From Tenuifilum thalassicum (GTDB lineage: Bacteria > Bacteroidota > Bacteroidia > Bacteroidales > Tenuifilaceae): a stretch of 64,000 nt of DNA. Shown here piece by piece: positions 27,259-36,114 of the stretch. Location: contig NZ_CP041345.1 in the NCBI RefSeq assembly GCF_013265555.1, positions 2,526,581 through 2,590,580 on the forward strand. Reading direction: 5' to 3'. Position 1 is the stretch's first letter. Each line of letters starts with the position of its first letter. The notes beneath the pieces were generated by a model. The model saw nothing but the letters and a program-made list of their open reading frames with translations. It made no database searches and was not told where the DNA came from. Both the position numbers and the translations under genes were made by a program.

Positions 27259-27322
27259 TTTGAACATTAGTTATAACTATCATTTCGACAAGAATTGTTT
27301 CTCCTTTTATAAAACCTAAACA

Positions 27323-28411
27323 ATGAAAAATAGATTATTATATTTTGCGAGCCTAATTTTCTTATTATTAAGCTGTAACAAAAACAACACAGAAAAAATT
27401 TTTAATCCAGATGAAAATGTAATATCAGTAAAAAATAGGCTTACAGAAGTTGCATTTGAAAAACCTATAACAATAGGGAATATTGAGGTTTTAGATTCGT
27501 TTATAGTACTACAGGATATAAGTAATTATTACGATAAGGCACTATATCTACTCAATAGGAACGCCTTCACTTTAAATTCAAGCGTACTTAAGTTAGGCAA
27601 AGGCCCTGGTGAAATAGCGTACATGGGGTATTTTACAGTTAACAGGAGTAAACGGTTGATATATGTAAATGACCATGGTAAAAATGTGGTTTGGACAATA
27701 CCTTTCGACAGCTTGCTAAAAAACCCCGATTATCTACCTAGCAACAAGCTCACAAGAGACCCCAAAAAATTGCTACAGGAATATGGCAACCTAAACGATA
27801 GTGTCATGTTAGGTATTGCTATGTATCCATTAACGGTCAACTCTTTTGAGATAAAAACTACAAAGTGGGACCTAAAAAGTAACACCATTACAGAATTTGG
27901 ATACGAAAATCCCGATGCACAGGGAGAGTATCTATCTACCTCAACATTTGCCATTTTTCCTGAACTAAACATCTACTTAAAAGCCCATTACTGGGTTGAT
28001 TTGTTAACAATTTGTAATCTCGATGGAACCTTAAAATGCAACATCCATGGGCCTAAATGGAATGATAATGATAATTTTGACGACCTAATCTTCTTTTTTG
28101 GTGGAGTAAAATCATACCATGGTTATATTTTAGCGGCTTATGTAGGTGACAAAGGAACTATTCTTGATGAAAACAAGAGAGAAGTAGGCAATACTCCTAA
28201 TAAAATTCTTGTATTTGACTCAAATGGGAATTACATTGCTACTATCGACGTGGGTATAAAATTCTTGTCATTCACTGCCGATGAACAAAACAACCGTATC
28301 ATCCTAGGTTCTGCCGAGGCTACCAATAGTCTTTTACAGTACTTTAATTTAGACCCCAAAGAACTTTCAAGTAAAACCAATAACCTCAAAACCAAAGCCA
28401 AACAGTTATGA
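27323..28411 (+). CDS. TolB-like six-bladed beta-propeller lipoprotein
   Basis: The protein has 362 residues with a lipoprotein signal (LIFLLLSC, cysteine about 18). The remainder is made of beta-propeller blades: LDSFIVLQDISNYYDKALYLLNR, LGKGPGEIAYMGYFTVNRSKRLIYVNDH and the closing NKILVFDSNGNYIATIDVG. The pattern G-K-G-P-G-E and the overall form are typical of the Bacteroidota TolB-like/DUF4221-DUF4934 propeller lipoproteins, whose role is unknown. It is likely on the periplasmic or outer face of a membrane. It follows the cysteine-peptide gene and overlaps the next gene by four bases (ATGA), so the two lipoproteins are translationally coupled. Confidence 0.8.
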   Translation: MKNRLLYFASLIFLLLSCNKNNTEKIFNPDENVISVKNRLTEVAFEKPITIGNIEVLDSFIVLQDISNYYDKALYLLNRNAFTLNSSVLKLGKGPGEIAYMGYFTVNRSKRLIYVNDHGKNVVWTIPFDSLLKNPDYLPSNKLTRDPKKLLQEYGNLNDSVMLGIAMYPLTVNSFEIKTTKWDLKSNTITEFGYENPDAQGEYLSTSTFAIFPELNIYLKAHYWVDLLTICNLDGTLKCNIHGPKWNDNDNFDDLIFFFGGVKSYHGYILAAYVGDKGTILDENKREVGNTPNKILVFDSNGNYIATIDVGIKFLSFTADEQNNRIILGSAEATNSLLQYFNLDPKELSSKTNNLKTKAKQL

Positions 28412-28998
28412 CAAAAACCCCAATTAAAATCTTTGCCTACTTTTCTCTACTAATCATTTCTATTTTTTTATCATGCACAAGGTCAAACCAGAACAAGAAC
28501 AAATATCAAAACTACCAAACAGAAGAGGCTGACACCATTATTGGCAAATCAATTTCATTCCCTAAAGCGCTCAAAAACATCAAAAATGGCTCTATAACCC
28601 AAGCCGACTCAATTATCGACATTCTTAACAACTCTGAATGCATAGTTAGCATTATTGACGCCACTTGCTTAAAGTGCATTTACTTTAGACTAAATCTGCT
28701 TGATAGTATTTTTAGAGTTAACCTACCCCCTAACATTGAAAGAGTATTTGTAATCAACATAGAGAATAGAGCCGTACCATATTTTCTCAGAGAAATGTAT
28801 CCTGCCATAAATGCAAAAGGGACACTGCTTTTAGATACAGCATATGTGTTTGAAAAAAGCAATCGAATTCTTTCACCTAATGAAAATCACAGAATTTTCT
28901 TTATCGACTCCAATGGCAAAATTGCACAGTATGGCGATCCTCTTATAGACCAATCAATACTTTACAAATACGTTTCATTATCCACAGAAAGTCACTAG
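28408..28998 (+). CDS. Thioredoxin-like lipoprotein with a CXXC motif
   Basis: The protein has 196 residues with a lipoprotein signal (IISIFLSC, cysteine 23). A thioredoxin-like region follows: a hydrophobic strand CIVSIIDATCLKCIYF with a CXXC pair (C87, C90) at the start of a helix, then RVFVINIENR, a strand GTLLLDTAYVFEK and FFIDSNGKIAQYGDP, a typical TlpA-like end strand. The CXXC is followed by I-Y-F rather than the usual helix start, so redox activity is likely but not certain. ATGA overlap with the propeller gene implies co-translation. Acting on the cysteine-rich peptide two genes upstream is an attractive inference. Confidence 0.7.
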   Translation: MTKTPIKIFAYFSLLIISIFLSCTRSNQNKNKYQNYQTEEADTIIGKSISFPKALKNIKNGSITQADSIIDILNNSECIVSIIDATCLKCIYFRLNLLDSIFRVNLPPNIERVFVINIENRAVPYFLREMYPAINAKGTLLLDTAYVFEKSNRILSPNENHRIFFIDSNGKIAQYGDPLIDQSILYKYVSLSTESH

Positions 28999-29204
28999 GA
29001 GTGCTACAAAACAAAAGTGGCTGATTAACGCAGATTTTCATTTTATTAAACCAATGCCTGGTTATGGTTGTGATATTTTCTCTTTCACAACTTTGTTTAT
29101 CACTCTATCATTCACAAAATAAATTGGACCTTCCTGATCATTAGCAATTAGTGAGCATCAGAGACCGCCACTAACGGAGTTAAATTGTATGTAAGGTAAT
29201 GCTC

Positions 29205-29235
29205 TTGACTTTTCACTTCGCATTAGGTAAATTTG
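29205..29235 (+). promoter_or_regulatory. Promoter of the AmmeMemoRadiSam operon
   Basis: TTGACT at 29205 is followed, 20 bases after the TTG, by TAAATTTG (29228-29235), an exact TAnnTTTG -7 element. The start of transcription would be near 29241. This places the TTG codon at 29233 inside the promoter and supports translation from the ATG at 29260. Confidence 0.65.
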
Positions 29236-29259
29236 GGGAAATGGCAAACTATTAACAAT

Positions 29260-30789
29260 ATGGAAAAGCTGCCAAGTCGATGTAGAAGACTATTTTCTTT
29301 TACATTGATAATTTTAACACTAACCGAGATTTCGTGTAATGGACAGGATATGAATAAACCAAACCAACTCGACAGGCAGCCGGCTGTTGCTGGTCAGTTT
29401 TATCCCGATTCAAAAGCGTTGCTTGAAAAGGAGCTAAAGAGCTATTTTGATAGTGCTAAACAGACACTAGCTGAGCAGCCTTTGGCATTGATTGTCCCCC
29501 ATGCCGGATATGTCTTTTCCGGTTTAGTTGCCGCATCGGGCTATCGTCAACTCGATAGAAACAAGAAATACAAGCACATCTTTCTGATTGGGTCAAGTCA
29601 TACCATGTTTTTTAACGGTGCGGCAGTATATACCAAAGGAGCATTTATCACTCCCCTTGGGAGAATCCCCATTGACCCATTGGCAGAAAAGCTGGTTAAA
29701 GAAAACAGCATACTAACCGATAATCCGGAACCTCACCTAAAAGAGCATAGCCTTGAGGTTCAGCTACCATTTCTACAGTACTGGCTAAAAAAAGAGTTCT
29801 CAATAATACCAATTGTTATAGGAGGCGAATCGCAAACAACCCCTACCCTATTAGCTGAGGCTCTTGAACCCTACTTTACACCTGACAACCTGTTTATTAT
29901 TAGCTCCGATTTCTCTCACTACCCCAGCTACGACGATGCTAAGAAAACCGACGACGACATGGCTCACGCCATTGCTACGAATTCCCCTGTTGAATTCATG
30001 AAAGCGAAAATCCGTAATGAAAATGCAGGAATCGACGACCTGGCAACGGCCATGTGCGGTTGGACATCGGGACTTACCCTACTGAAAATTACAGAAAACA
30101 AACCCCAAATCAGCTACAAAACCATTATGTACCGCAACTCTGGCGATTCGCCTTATGGTGGAAAGGATCGCGTGGTGGGCTACTGGGCAATTGCAGCCGT
30201 ACAACAAGTCACACAAGGCAATGAGTTCAACCTTACCGATAGCGACAAGCACGAACTACTAATCCTGGCCCGCAAAACCATCACCAACCACTTAAATGGT
30301 AGGCCTCTTTACACACCCGATGAGGCTAAACTATCCGATGCGTTAAAAACTAATGCGGGTGCATTCGTAACTCTACACAACCATGGTAGATTAAGGGGAT
30401 GCATTGGAAACTTTTCTACTTCTACGCCGCTTTACAGGGTAGTAATGGCTATGGCCATCTCAGCTGCTACAGAAGATTATAGGTTCGAATCCGTTACTGC
30501 TGAGGAGTTAAAAGATATCGATATCGAAATTTCGGTACTTACACCTATGAAACGGATTAACCATGTTGAAGAGATAGAGCTGGGACGACATGGAATTTAC
30601 ATCAAGAAGGGGATACACTCGGGAACATTCTTGCCACAAGTGGCAAAAGAAACCAATTGGTCACTCCAAGAGTTTTTGGGACACTGTGCCCGCGATAAAG
30701 CAGGGATCGGATGGGACGGCTGGCGCGATGCCGAAATATACACCTACGAAGCCATCGTTTTCGACGAGAAGCAAATGGGATTAAGGTAG
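29260..30789 (+). CDS. Exported MEMO1-AMMECR1 fusion (AmmeMemoRadiSam proteins B and A)
   Basis: The product is about 509 residues from the ATG at 29260. An N-terminal export signal (RCRRLFSFTLIILTLTEISC) ends in a possible lipobox cysteine. The MEMO domain spans about 35-320: PAVAGQFYP, PHAGYVFSGLVAASGYRQL, GSSHT, EHSLEVQLPFLQYWL, SSDFSHY and ATAMCGW, covering the expected metal-site histidines and cysteine. The AMMECR1 domain spans about 330-505, with the diagnostic LRGCIG motif and LPQVAKE. In most organisms these domains are separate cytoplasmic proteins; here they are fused and carry a signal. The membrane synthase-like gene follows after 10 bases, then the radical SAM gene. The biochemical function of the system is not known to me. 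Confidence 0.88.
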   Translation: MEKLPSRCRRLFSFTLIILTLTEISCNGQDMNKPNQLDRQPAVAGQFYPDSKALLEKELKSYFDSAKQTLAEQPLALIVPHAGYVFSGLVAASGYRQLDRNKKYKHIFLIGSSHTMFFNGAAVYTKGAFITPLGRIPIDPLAEKLVKENSILTDNPEPHLKEHSLEVQLPFLQYWLKKEFSIIPIVIGGESQTTPTLLAEALEPYFTPDNLFIISSDFSHYPSYDDAKKTDDDMAHAIATNSPVEFMKAKIRNENAGIDDLATAMCGWTSGLTLLKITENKPQISYKTIMYRNSGDSPYGGKDRVVGYWAIAAVQQVTQGNEFNLTDSDKHELLILARKTITNHLNGRPLYTPDEAKLSDALKTNAGAFVTLHNHGRLRGCIGNFSTSTPLYRVVMAMAISAATEDYRFESVTAEELKDIDIEISVLTPMKRINHVEEIELGRHGIYIKKGIHSGTFLPQVAKETNWSLQEFLGHCARDKAGIGWDGWRDAEIYTYEAIVFDEKQMGLR

Positions 30790-30799
30790 CAAATAGCTC

Positions 30800-33217
30800 A
30801 TGAATTCACCATACTTTTTAATACCCATTTCCGTAGCCATAACACTTTTCTACCTGCTTGGCCGCATCCTTGTTCAGGCAGGGATTACTTCAACTACTAC
30901 CCATCGAAAATTCTGGAATTTCATTCTACTTTTTGTATTCTTAGGATGCTCAGTACTTGGCATCCTGCTAACAGTAAACATCAACTACAAGTTAGAATGG
31001 GATTTTATTAAAACATTACTGGCATGGCATGTTCAACTTGGTATTGCTATGAGTGTTATTGCTCTTATCCATACGCTTTGGCACAGCAACTACTTCAGCA
31101 AGTATTTGTCGATTAAACGATTTAAAACTTTCAGGAACGAAAGACATAACAAAAATCAACCCATAATTGCTGCCTTTACCCTTGGAGTGCTCTCCGTTTC
31201 CTTGCAGGTTCTTTTAATCCGACAGTTCACTAAGGTTTTTCAAGGAAACGAATTTCTAATTACCTGGACAATTGGCATCTGGATGATTTTATCGGGCGTA
31301 GGTGCATACCTTGGTAGCCGATCAACCAGCAACACAAATGAAACCAACAAGTTAGCTGTAAACGCCTTATGGTTCATGTATTTTTCAGCAGTCTTATTCA
31401 TCTTTCTATCAGGTGAAATCAAACAAACCTTTTTCCCATCGGGAGTGCTAATCCCACCTCACTACATAATTCTTATGGTAACGCTAATGATGGCCACAAC
31501 AGCTATCCCATCGGGCTTAACATATGCGTTACTTTCCAATCAGGTTAAATCAAAATACCCAACCATTTATGCATTCGAAGCATTGGGAAGCCTACTTGGC
31601 GGACTCTTACTTTCGCTTGTTATCATTTGGTTTTTAAACACATACCTGGCAGCAATTTCAATTGGAGTCATCGCAGGTATCATTCTAGCTTACCCCTATA
31701 ACAAAGCAGGAAGAATAATAATTCCTGTCGTAATTTTAGCCATAGGTGTTAGTATAAAAATATTTAATGCTGATATTTATGCTGAATCAATCCTCCTGCC
31801 AGGACAAAACATACTATCGGTAAGCGACTCACCATACGGCAGCCTTACGGTTACTGGCTCCGAGGATCAAATTAACTTTTTTGAAAATGGTTTGTTGCTT
31901 TTTAGCACGCAAAACACCATCTACTGCGAGGAAACCATCCACTACATCATGGCACAACGACCAAATCCCCAAAAAGTGCTACTGATCTCTGGCGGATACA
32001 CTGGACTAATTTCTGAACTTGAAAAGTACAGTCATGCTGAAATTGATTACATTGAGCCCAACCCGCACATATTAAAACTTAGCCAAAGGTTTTGCAGACA
32101 ACCTTCTTTACAGAATGTCAATATAATAAAAGGAAATGCTCGAAATTATCTGCGAAAATCAAAAAGCAGCTACGACATAGCCATAATTGCCTCCGCAGAG
32201 CCAACATCGATTGCACAGAACCAGCACTTCACGCTTGAATTTCTCAAGTTAGCTAAAAAATACCTAAAACCTTCAGGCGTTATAGGCTTTAACCTTAACG
32301 GTATTGGTAACTATCCATCGGCACCAAAGCTTAGAGCCTATACTTCGATTGTAGTTACGCTTAAAAAGGTTTTTAAACACGTTGAAGTTATAACTGGTGA
32401 GCGAGACTACCTTCTTGCTTCCGACAGCGCCTTAAGAATCGACATAGCTCAGCTTCTTACCGAGCGCCACATAGGCGACTCAAATCTATATGTTCGTCCC
32501 GATTACATTAACGACGAGCATATAGCTAAGCGAAACCAGTTCTTTCATGAACAAACAGTCACCCCCCAAAAGTTGAATACCGACAACCATCCCTGGCCAA
32601 TACTGCAGAGCACAATTGGCTACCTATCGATGTTTGGCAATAGGTTATGGCTTCTGTTTTCAATCGGGTTGGGAGTGCTAATCATCCCAATCGCTTTTCT
32701 AAAAAAGAGCACTCGCTCAATGTATGTAATAGGTTTTGCAGGATCAGCCATTCAAACACTTTATCTGCTCACTCTACAAGTTGGTGCTGGTATCCTTTAT
32801 GGAGCACTAGGCGCCATGATAGCAATATTCATGGGAGGTTTGGCAGGTGGTTCCTTATTGCATGATAGATCAAAGAAAGTTAACCCCCTCCATTCAAAGC
32901 TCCTTCTTATAGTTTCATTCATCCTTCTCATTTCACTATGGCAATTTATGCTAGGAATCCCCATTTGGTTGACAATAGCAATACTCTGTTTAGGAACACT
33001 TATGGCATCATTTGCCGTTGGCTACCTTTATGTTAACATCACAGGCAATGACGTGTCCGAACTTCAACCAGCAAAAACATATGCTGCCGACCTTTTAGGT
33101 TCGGCTACTGGCGTTGTAATTGTTACCCTATTGCTTGTCCCCTCTGTGGGATTCATTGCCACTGCAACCATTTTGGTTATTAGTGTAAGTTTATACTTGG
33201 TACTAAGCAAACTTTAA
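30800..33217 (+). CDS. Polytopic membrane protein with a spermidine-synthase-like domain
   Basis: The protein has 805 residues. About nine membrane helices (about 5-345) precede a soluble Rossmann-type domain (about 350-600), and about six more helices follow (610-805). The soluble part follows the spermidine synthase plan: DSPYGSLTVTGSED, FENGLLLFSTQN, VLLISGGYTG, IDYIEPNPHILKL. Key positions are altered: the G-G-G-D-G nucleotide loop reads SGGYTG and the YHE motif reads YCE, so ordinary aminopropyl transfer is doubtful. SAM-type ligand binding remains possible. It lies between the MEMO-AMMECR1 fusion (10 bases) and the radical SAM gene (4 bases), so it is a core member of this operon. Confidence 0.8.
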   Translation: MNSPYFLIPISVAITLFYLLGRILVQAGITSTTTHRKFWNFILLFVFLGCSVLGILLTVNINYKLEWDFIKTLLAWHVQLGIAMSVIALIHTLWHSNYFSKYLSIKRFKTFRNERHNKNQPIIAAFTLGVLSVSLQVLLIRQFTKVFQGNEFLITWTIGIWMILSGVGAYLGSRSTSNTNETNKLAVNALWFMYFSAVLFIFLSGEIKQTFFPSGVLIPPHYIILMVTLMMATTAIPSGLTYALLSNQVKSKYPTIYAFEALGSLLGGLLLSLVIIWFLNTYLAAISIGVIAGIILAYPYNKAGRIIIPVVILAIGVSIKIFNADIYAESILLPGQNILSVSDSPYGSLTVTGSEDQINFFENGLLLFSTQNTIYCEETIHYIMAQRPNPQKVLLISGGYTGLISELEKYSHAEIDYIEPNPHILKLSQRFCRQPSLQNVNIIKGNARNYLRKSKSSYDIAIIASAEPTSIAQNQHFTLEFLKLAKKYLKPSGVIGFNLNGIGNYPSAPKLRAYTSIVVTLKKVFKHVEVITGERDYLLASDSALRIDIAQLLTERHIGDSNLYVRPDYINDEHIAKRNQFFHEQTVTPQKLNTDNHPWPILQSTIGYLSMFGNRLWLLFSIGLGVLIIPIAFLKKSTRSMYVIGFAGSAIQTLYLLTLQVGAGILYGALGAMIAIFMGGLAGGSLLHDRSKKVNPLHSKLLLIVSFILLISLWQFMLGIPIWLTIAILCLGTLMASFAVGYLYVNITGNDVSELQPAKTYAADLLGSATGVVIVTLLLVPSVGFIATATILVISVSLYLVLSKL

Positions 33218-33221
33218 GGCC

Positions 33222-34346
33222 ATGAAAAAGATATCGCGGCGCGAATTTTTAAAACGCAGCCTTTTTACAGCAGGAGGCATAATGGCATTACGATATTTTA
33301 GCATACCAGCTTTTGCTTTCAACGACAAACCATGGCGTTGGAGTCGTGAGGCTATGTTCTACACTCCTACTGCACGAGGCATGCGTTGCAACCTCTGCCC
33401 AAATGAGTGCAATATCCGTCCAGGTGAAACAGGTGACTGTAGGAATCGCTTAAACCATAATGGTAAGCTCTATAGCATTGCCTATGGTAATCCCTGTGCT
33501 GTTCATATCGACCCAATTGAGAAGAAACCGCTTTACCATTACCTACCTGGAAGCAAGTCATTCTCAATAGCAACTGCTGGTTGCAATTTTGGATGCTTGA
33601 ACTGTCAGAACTGGGAGATTTCGCAGTCGAGCCCCAAGGAAACACGCAATGCCGAACTTTTCCCAGAACAGGTTGTTCAGCAAGCCATCCGTAATGGCTG
33701 CAAGAGCATCGCTTACACCTACTCGGAACCCATCACCTTTTATGAGTACATGTACGAAACTGCCAGAATAGCCAATGCCCATGGAATTGGTAACGTTCTA
33801 GTATCAAATGGCTACATAAATGAGGAACCGCTTCGGAAGCTAGCCCAGAGAATTGATGCCGCCAATATCGACCTAAAATCGTTTAGCAACGATATCTACC
33901 TTAAACTAAACGCCGGAACATTAGAACCGGTTCTTAACACACTACGCATCCTACTCGAGATGAACGTTTGGATTGAAATAACAAATCTAGTTATCCCCAC
34001 CTGGACCGATGATTTTGCTATGATAAGGAAGATGTGCCAATGGCTTGCAAACAACGGGTTCACAGAGTTCCCATTGCACTTTAGCAGGTTTTTCCCGCTC
34101 TATAAGCTAACGCAGCTTCCTCAAACGCCAACATCAACACTAATAAAAGCAAGGGAAATTGCACAATCGTGCGGACTAAAACATGTTTATATCGGCAATG
34201 CAGCCCTTCCAAGTGCGGGTGACACCCTTTGCCCGGCTTGCGGAAAGACAGTGATAGAACGTAAGGGCTTTAACGTCACTATTACTAACCTAAAAGATGG
34301 CAAGTGTAAATGGTGTGGTAGGGCTATTAATGGAAGATGGGGGTAA
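33222..34346 (+). CDS. AmmeMemoRadiSam radical SAM enzyme with a Tat signal
   Basis: The protein has 374 residues. A textbook twin-arginine signal opens it: SRREFLKRS (R6, R7), then a hydrophobic stretch ending IPAFAF near residue 30. The radical SAM cluster motif is CNFGCLNC (C121, C125, C128; CX3CX2C). An N-terminal cysteine group lies at MRCNLCPNEC and GDC, and the C-terminus has a zinc-ribbon-like CPACG...CKWCG. IDLKSF and a TNLVIPTWTDD stretch fit the AmmeMemoRadiSam/PflA-like family. Tat export implies the protein folds with its cluster in the cytoplasm and then crosses the membrane, which is unusual for a radical SAM enzyme. It is the last gene of the operon. Confidence 0.9.
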   Translation: MKKISRREFLKRSLFTAGGIMALRYFSIPAFAFNDKPWRWSREAMFYTPTARGMRCNLCPNECNIRPGETGDCRNRLNHNGKLYSIAYGNPCAVHIDPIEKKPLYHYLPGSKSFSIATAGCNFGCLNCQNWEISQSSPKETRNAELFPEQVVQQAIRNGCKSIAYTYSEPITFYEYMYETARIANAHGIGNVLVSNGYINEEPLRKLAQRIDAANIDLKSFSNDIYLKLNAGTLEPVLNTLRILLEMNVWIEITNLVIPTWTDDFAMIRKMCQWLANNGFTEFPLHFSRFFPLYKLTQLPQTPTSTLIKAREIAQSCGLKHVYIGNAALPSAGDTLCPACGKTVIERKGFNVTITNLKDGKCKWCGRAINGRWG

Positions 34347-34938
34347 TGCTACATGTCGTTAATTATAGGTTTGACTTAACTAATTAACTTGAAAAAAACT
34401 ACTACTTGAAACCAACACTATGCATTTTGTAAGGCTGACAGGAATAAGCCCGCGCCTTTGCCAATTATGCAAAACCTAACGGATGGTTGTTGTCAGGGAA
34501 CTACCCAAGATAAGGTCCCCGGCATGGAACCCGTTGAGAAAATTATCACAATCATAATCAACTACCAGATTTGCGCTTTCGGCGCTACAGGGAAAGGTAT
34601 GACCAAAAGCCAATAAAAAGGGCAAAAAAGCAGTGCATAAACACCAACTTGTTTGTGCCAGAGACGCAAAAAAGCATAAAAACCTGCAATAAGTCAAATG
34701 GTCTCGATCTGTTTACTTCCTGAAAAATCAAAAACCTCCGATAAGTACATAACTTCGAGCCAGGCGGGTGTAGTTCAACACCGACTCATCGCTGGGTCGT
34801 GCCGACCGCTCAGAGTCATATTTATTGTGCAGTCGCACTTTTTCTTCAATCAGGGCTGGCAATGCATACTCTTTTGCAGTTTCTGGTCTGAGCGTTGGCT
34901 TGTGCAAATTGCAAATGTGTATGCCTTATACGGTGGTT
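34347..34938. other. Gene-free, relatively G+C-rich spacer at the left edge of the efflux block
   Basis: No supported gene is seen in this 590-base stretch. Parts of it are richer in G+C than other spacers here (31 of 60 bases in 34741-34800 by hand count). Frames at 34476-34697 (minus) and 34698-34952 (plus) have no recognisable protein features. A 15-base GCGGGTGTAGTTCAA at 34764-34778 resembles the start of some tRNAs but no cloverleaf follows. It may be a relic of an element or gene lost when the neighbouring A+T-rich block arrived. Confidence 0.45.
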
Positions 34939-36114
34939 TTATTTCCACTTAATACTATAACCAATATTCCATTCTACAAAGTCTGAAACATGAAAATCAT
35001 AACCTCGCAGTGTTATCCCAACAAGAAAGTCTTCGGTAAAGTGATATTTTAGGCCGATTCTTTGATGAAATACCGGTGTTTGACTTACTAATTTTTTGCG
35101 GTAAGTGTAGAATGCTGGTTGTAAAATTAAGGAAAAACGGTTTACAACAAACTCATAGGATGGAAAAATACTAATTTGTATTTTATCGGTAAACAAGCCA
35201 TCCTTAACCTCTAACTCATTATTATCAACAGCAACCTGAGCATTCACCGAACCATTATATGTAAACGCCATTCCAATACCAAATTTAGACTTTCTCCAGA
35301 TATGCCAGTTTAAGGTTGTAGTTATCCCTGCAACAGGGAAGGTTATCCCCTCATATTTTTCTTTGATATCAACAGCTACAGAATCAAATATTACGTTTGT
35401 TCCACCAATAAATGTGGAAATAATCCATTCTTTTTCCGGCTGAAATTCTGAGATTTTGTGTTTAATAAAATCATGTCTTTCGTCAAAATTGTATTTTATA
35501 CTGATTTTAGGAGCCACAGTATTTAATCCAAAATTAGGTTTTTTTAGAGCACCATTAGAAAAATGAGTTAATGAAAAGCCTGTTTCAACCTCAAAATGTT
35601 CAGTTAATTCATAATGTAAATTTAAACCAGCATCTATATAGAAAGATTCTCCTGCACCAATTGCAATATTGCTGCTGTTAGTTACGGGGTCAAAACGTTT
35701 CCAATTAAACGTTGCCCCGAAACCAATTTCATAATTAAAACTTAACCTATCCCATCTTTTGAAAGGAGCATCAAAGAATCCATATAAAGCAATTGGATTT
35801 CCTATTTCTTCGGGGTTGTAGAAATCATAAACAGATAAACCTATACCCCAATGTGGATAATTATAAATTTGCTCCCAAGCGTTTTTTCCATATGATTGCT
35901 GTGAGAATCGGATTGAAAATGTTTGAAAGGCATTTATTAATTCCTTCTCCGCATTGCCACCTCTTACAAAATCATTTGTAGGAAATACATACCCATTTTG
36001 ATACAGACCACTGATTGAGTAATTATTTGTTGTTTTAAGTAGAGATGTATCCACTGATTGAGCTAATGAAAGCAAGGGCAAGATACACAAAAGCACAAAA
36101 ATATACTTCCTCAT
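34939..36114 (-). CDS. PagL-like acyloxyacyl hydrolase (outer-membrane lipid A deacylase)
   Basis: The protein has 391 residues with a signal peptide (1-18, ending SLAQ) and beta-barrel-like alternation. The segment LTHFSNGALKKPNFGLN matches the PagL active-site region (catalytic H and S of the H-x-S-N motif). PagL-type enzymes remove an acyl chain from lipid A in the outer membrane. The protein is longer than classical PagL (about 150-180 residues); an extra barrel-like C-terminal half follows from about residue 220. It overlaps the RND permease gene by four bases and is the last gene of the efflux operon, so it may adjust the envelope together with efflux. Confidence 0.75.
   Translation of the reverse strand: MRKYIFVLLCILPLLSLAQSVDTSLLKTTNNYSISGLYQNGYVFPTNDFVRGGNAEKELINAFQTFSIRFSQQSYGKNAWEQIYNYPHWGIGLSVYDFYNPEEIGNPIALYGFFDAPFKRWDRLSFNYEIGFGATFNWKRFDPVTNSSNIAIGAGESFYIDAGLNLHYELTEHFEVETGFSLTHFSNGALKKPNFGLNTVAPKISIKYNFDERHDFIKHKISEFQPEKEWIISTFIGGTNVIFDSVAVDIKEKYEGITFPVAGITTTLNWHIWRKSKFGIGMAFTYNGSVNAQVAVDNNELEVKDGLFTDKIQISIFPSYEFVVNRFSLILQPAFYTYRKKLVSQTPVFHQRIGLKYHFTEDFLVGITLRGYDFHVSDFVEWNIGYSIKWK

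Noticed and set aside
29233-29259. TTG start at 29233 for the MEMO-AMMECR1 fusion
   Set aside because: It lies inside the -7 promoter element; the ATG at 29260 gives a proper export signal.
34764-34778. GCGGGTGTAGTTCAA resembles the 5' end of a tRNA gene
   Set aside because: The bases that follow do not form an anticodon or T arm; no complete or half cloverleaf can be drawn.
34476-34952. Two open frames of 73 and 84 codons in the left spacer
   Set aside because: They are on opposite strands, lack signal peptides or known motifs, and the second runs into the end of the PagL-like gene.
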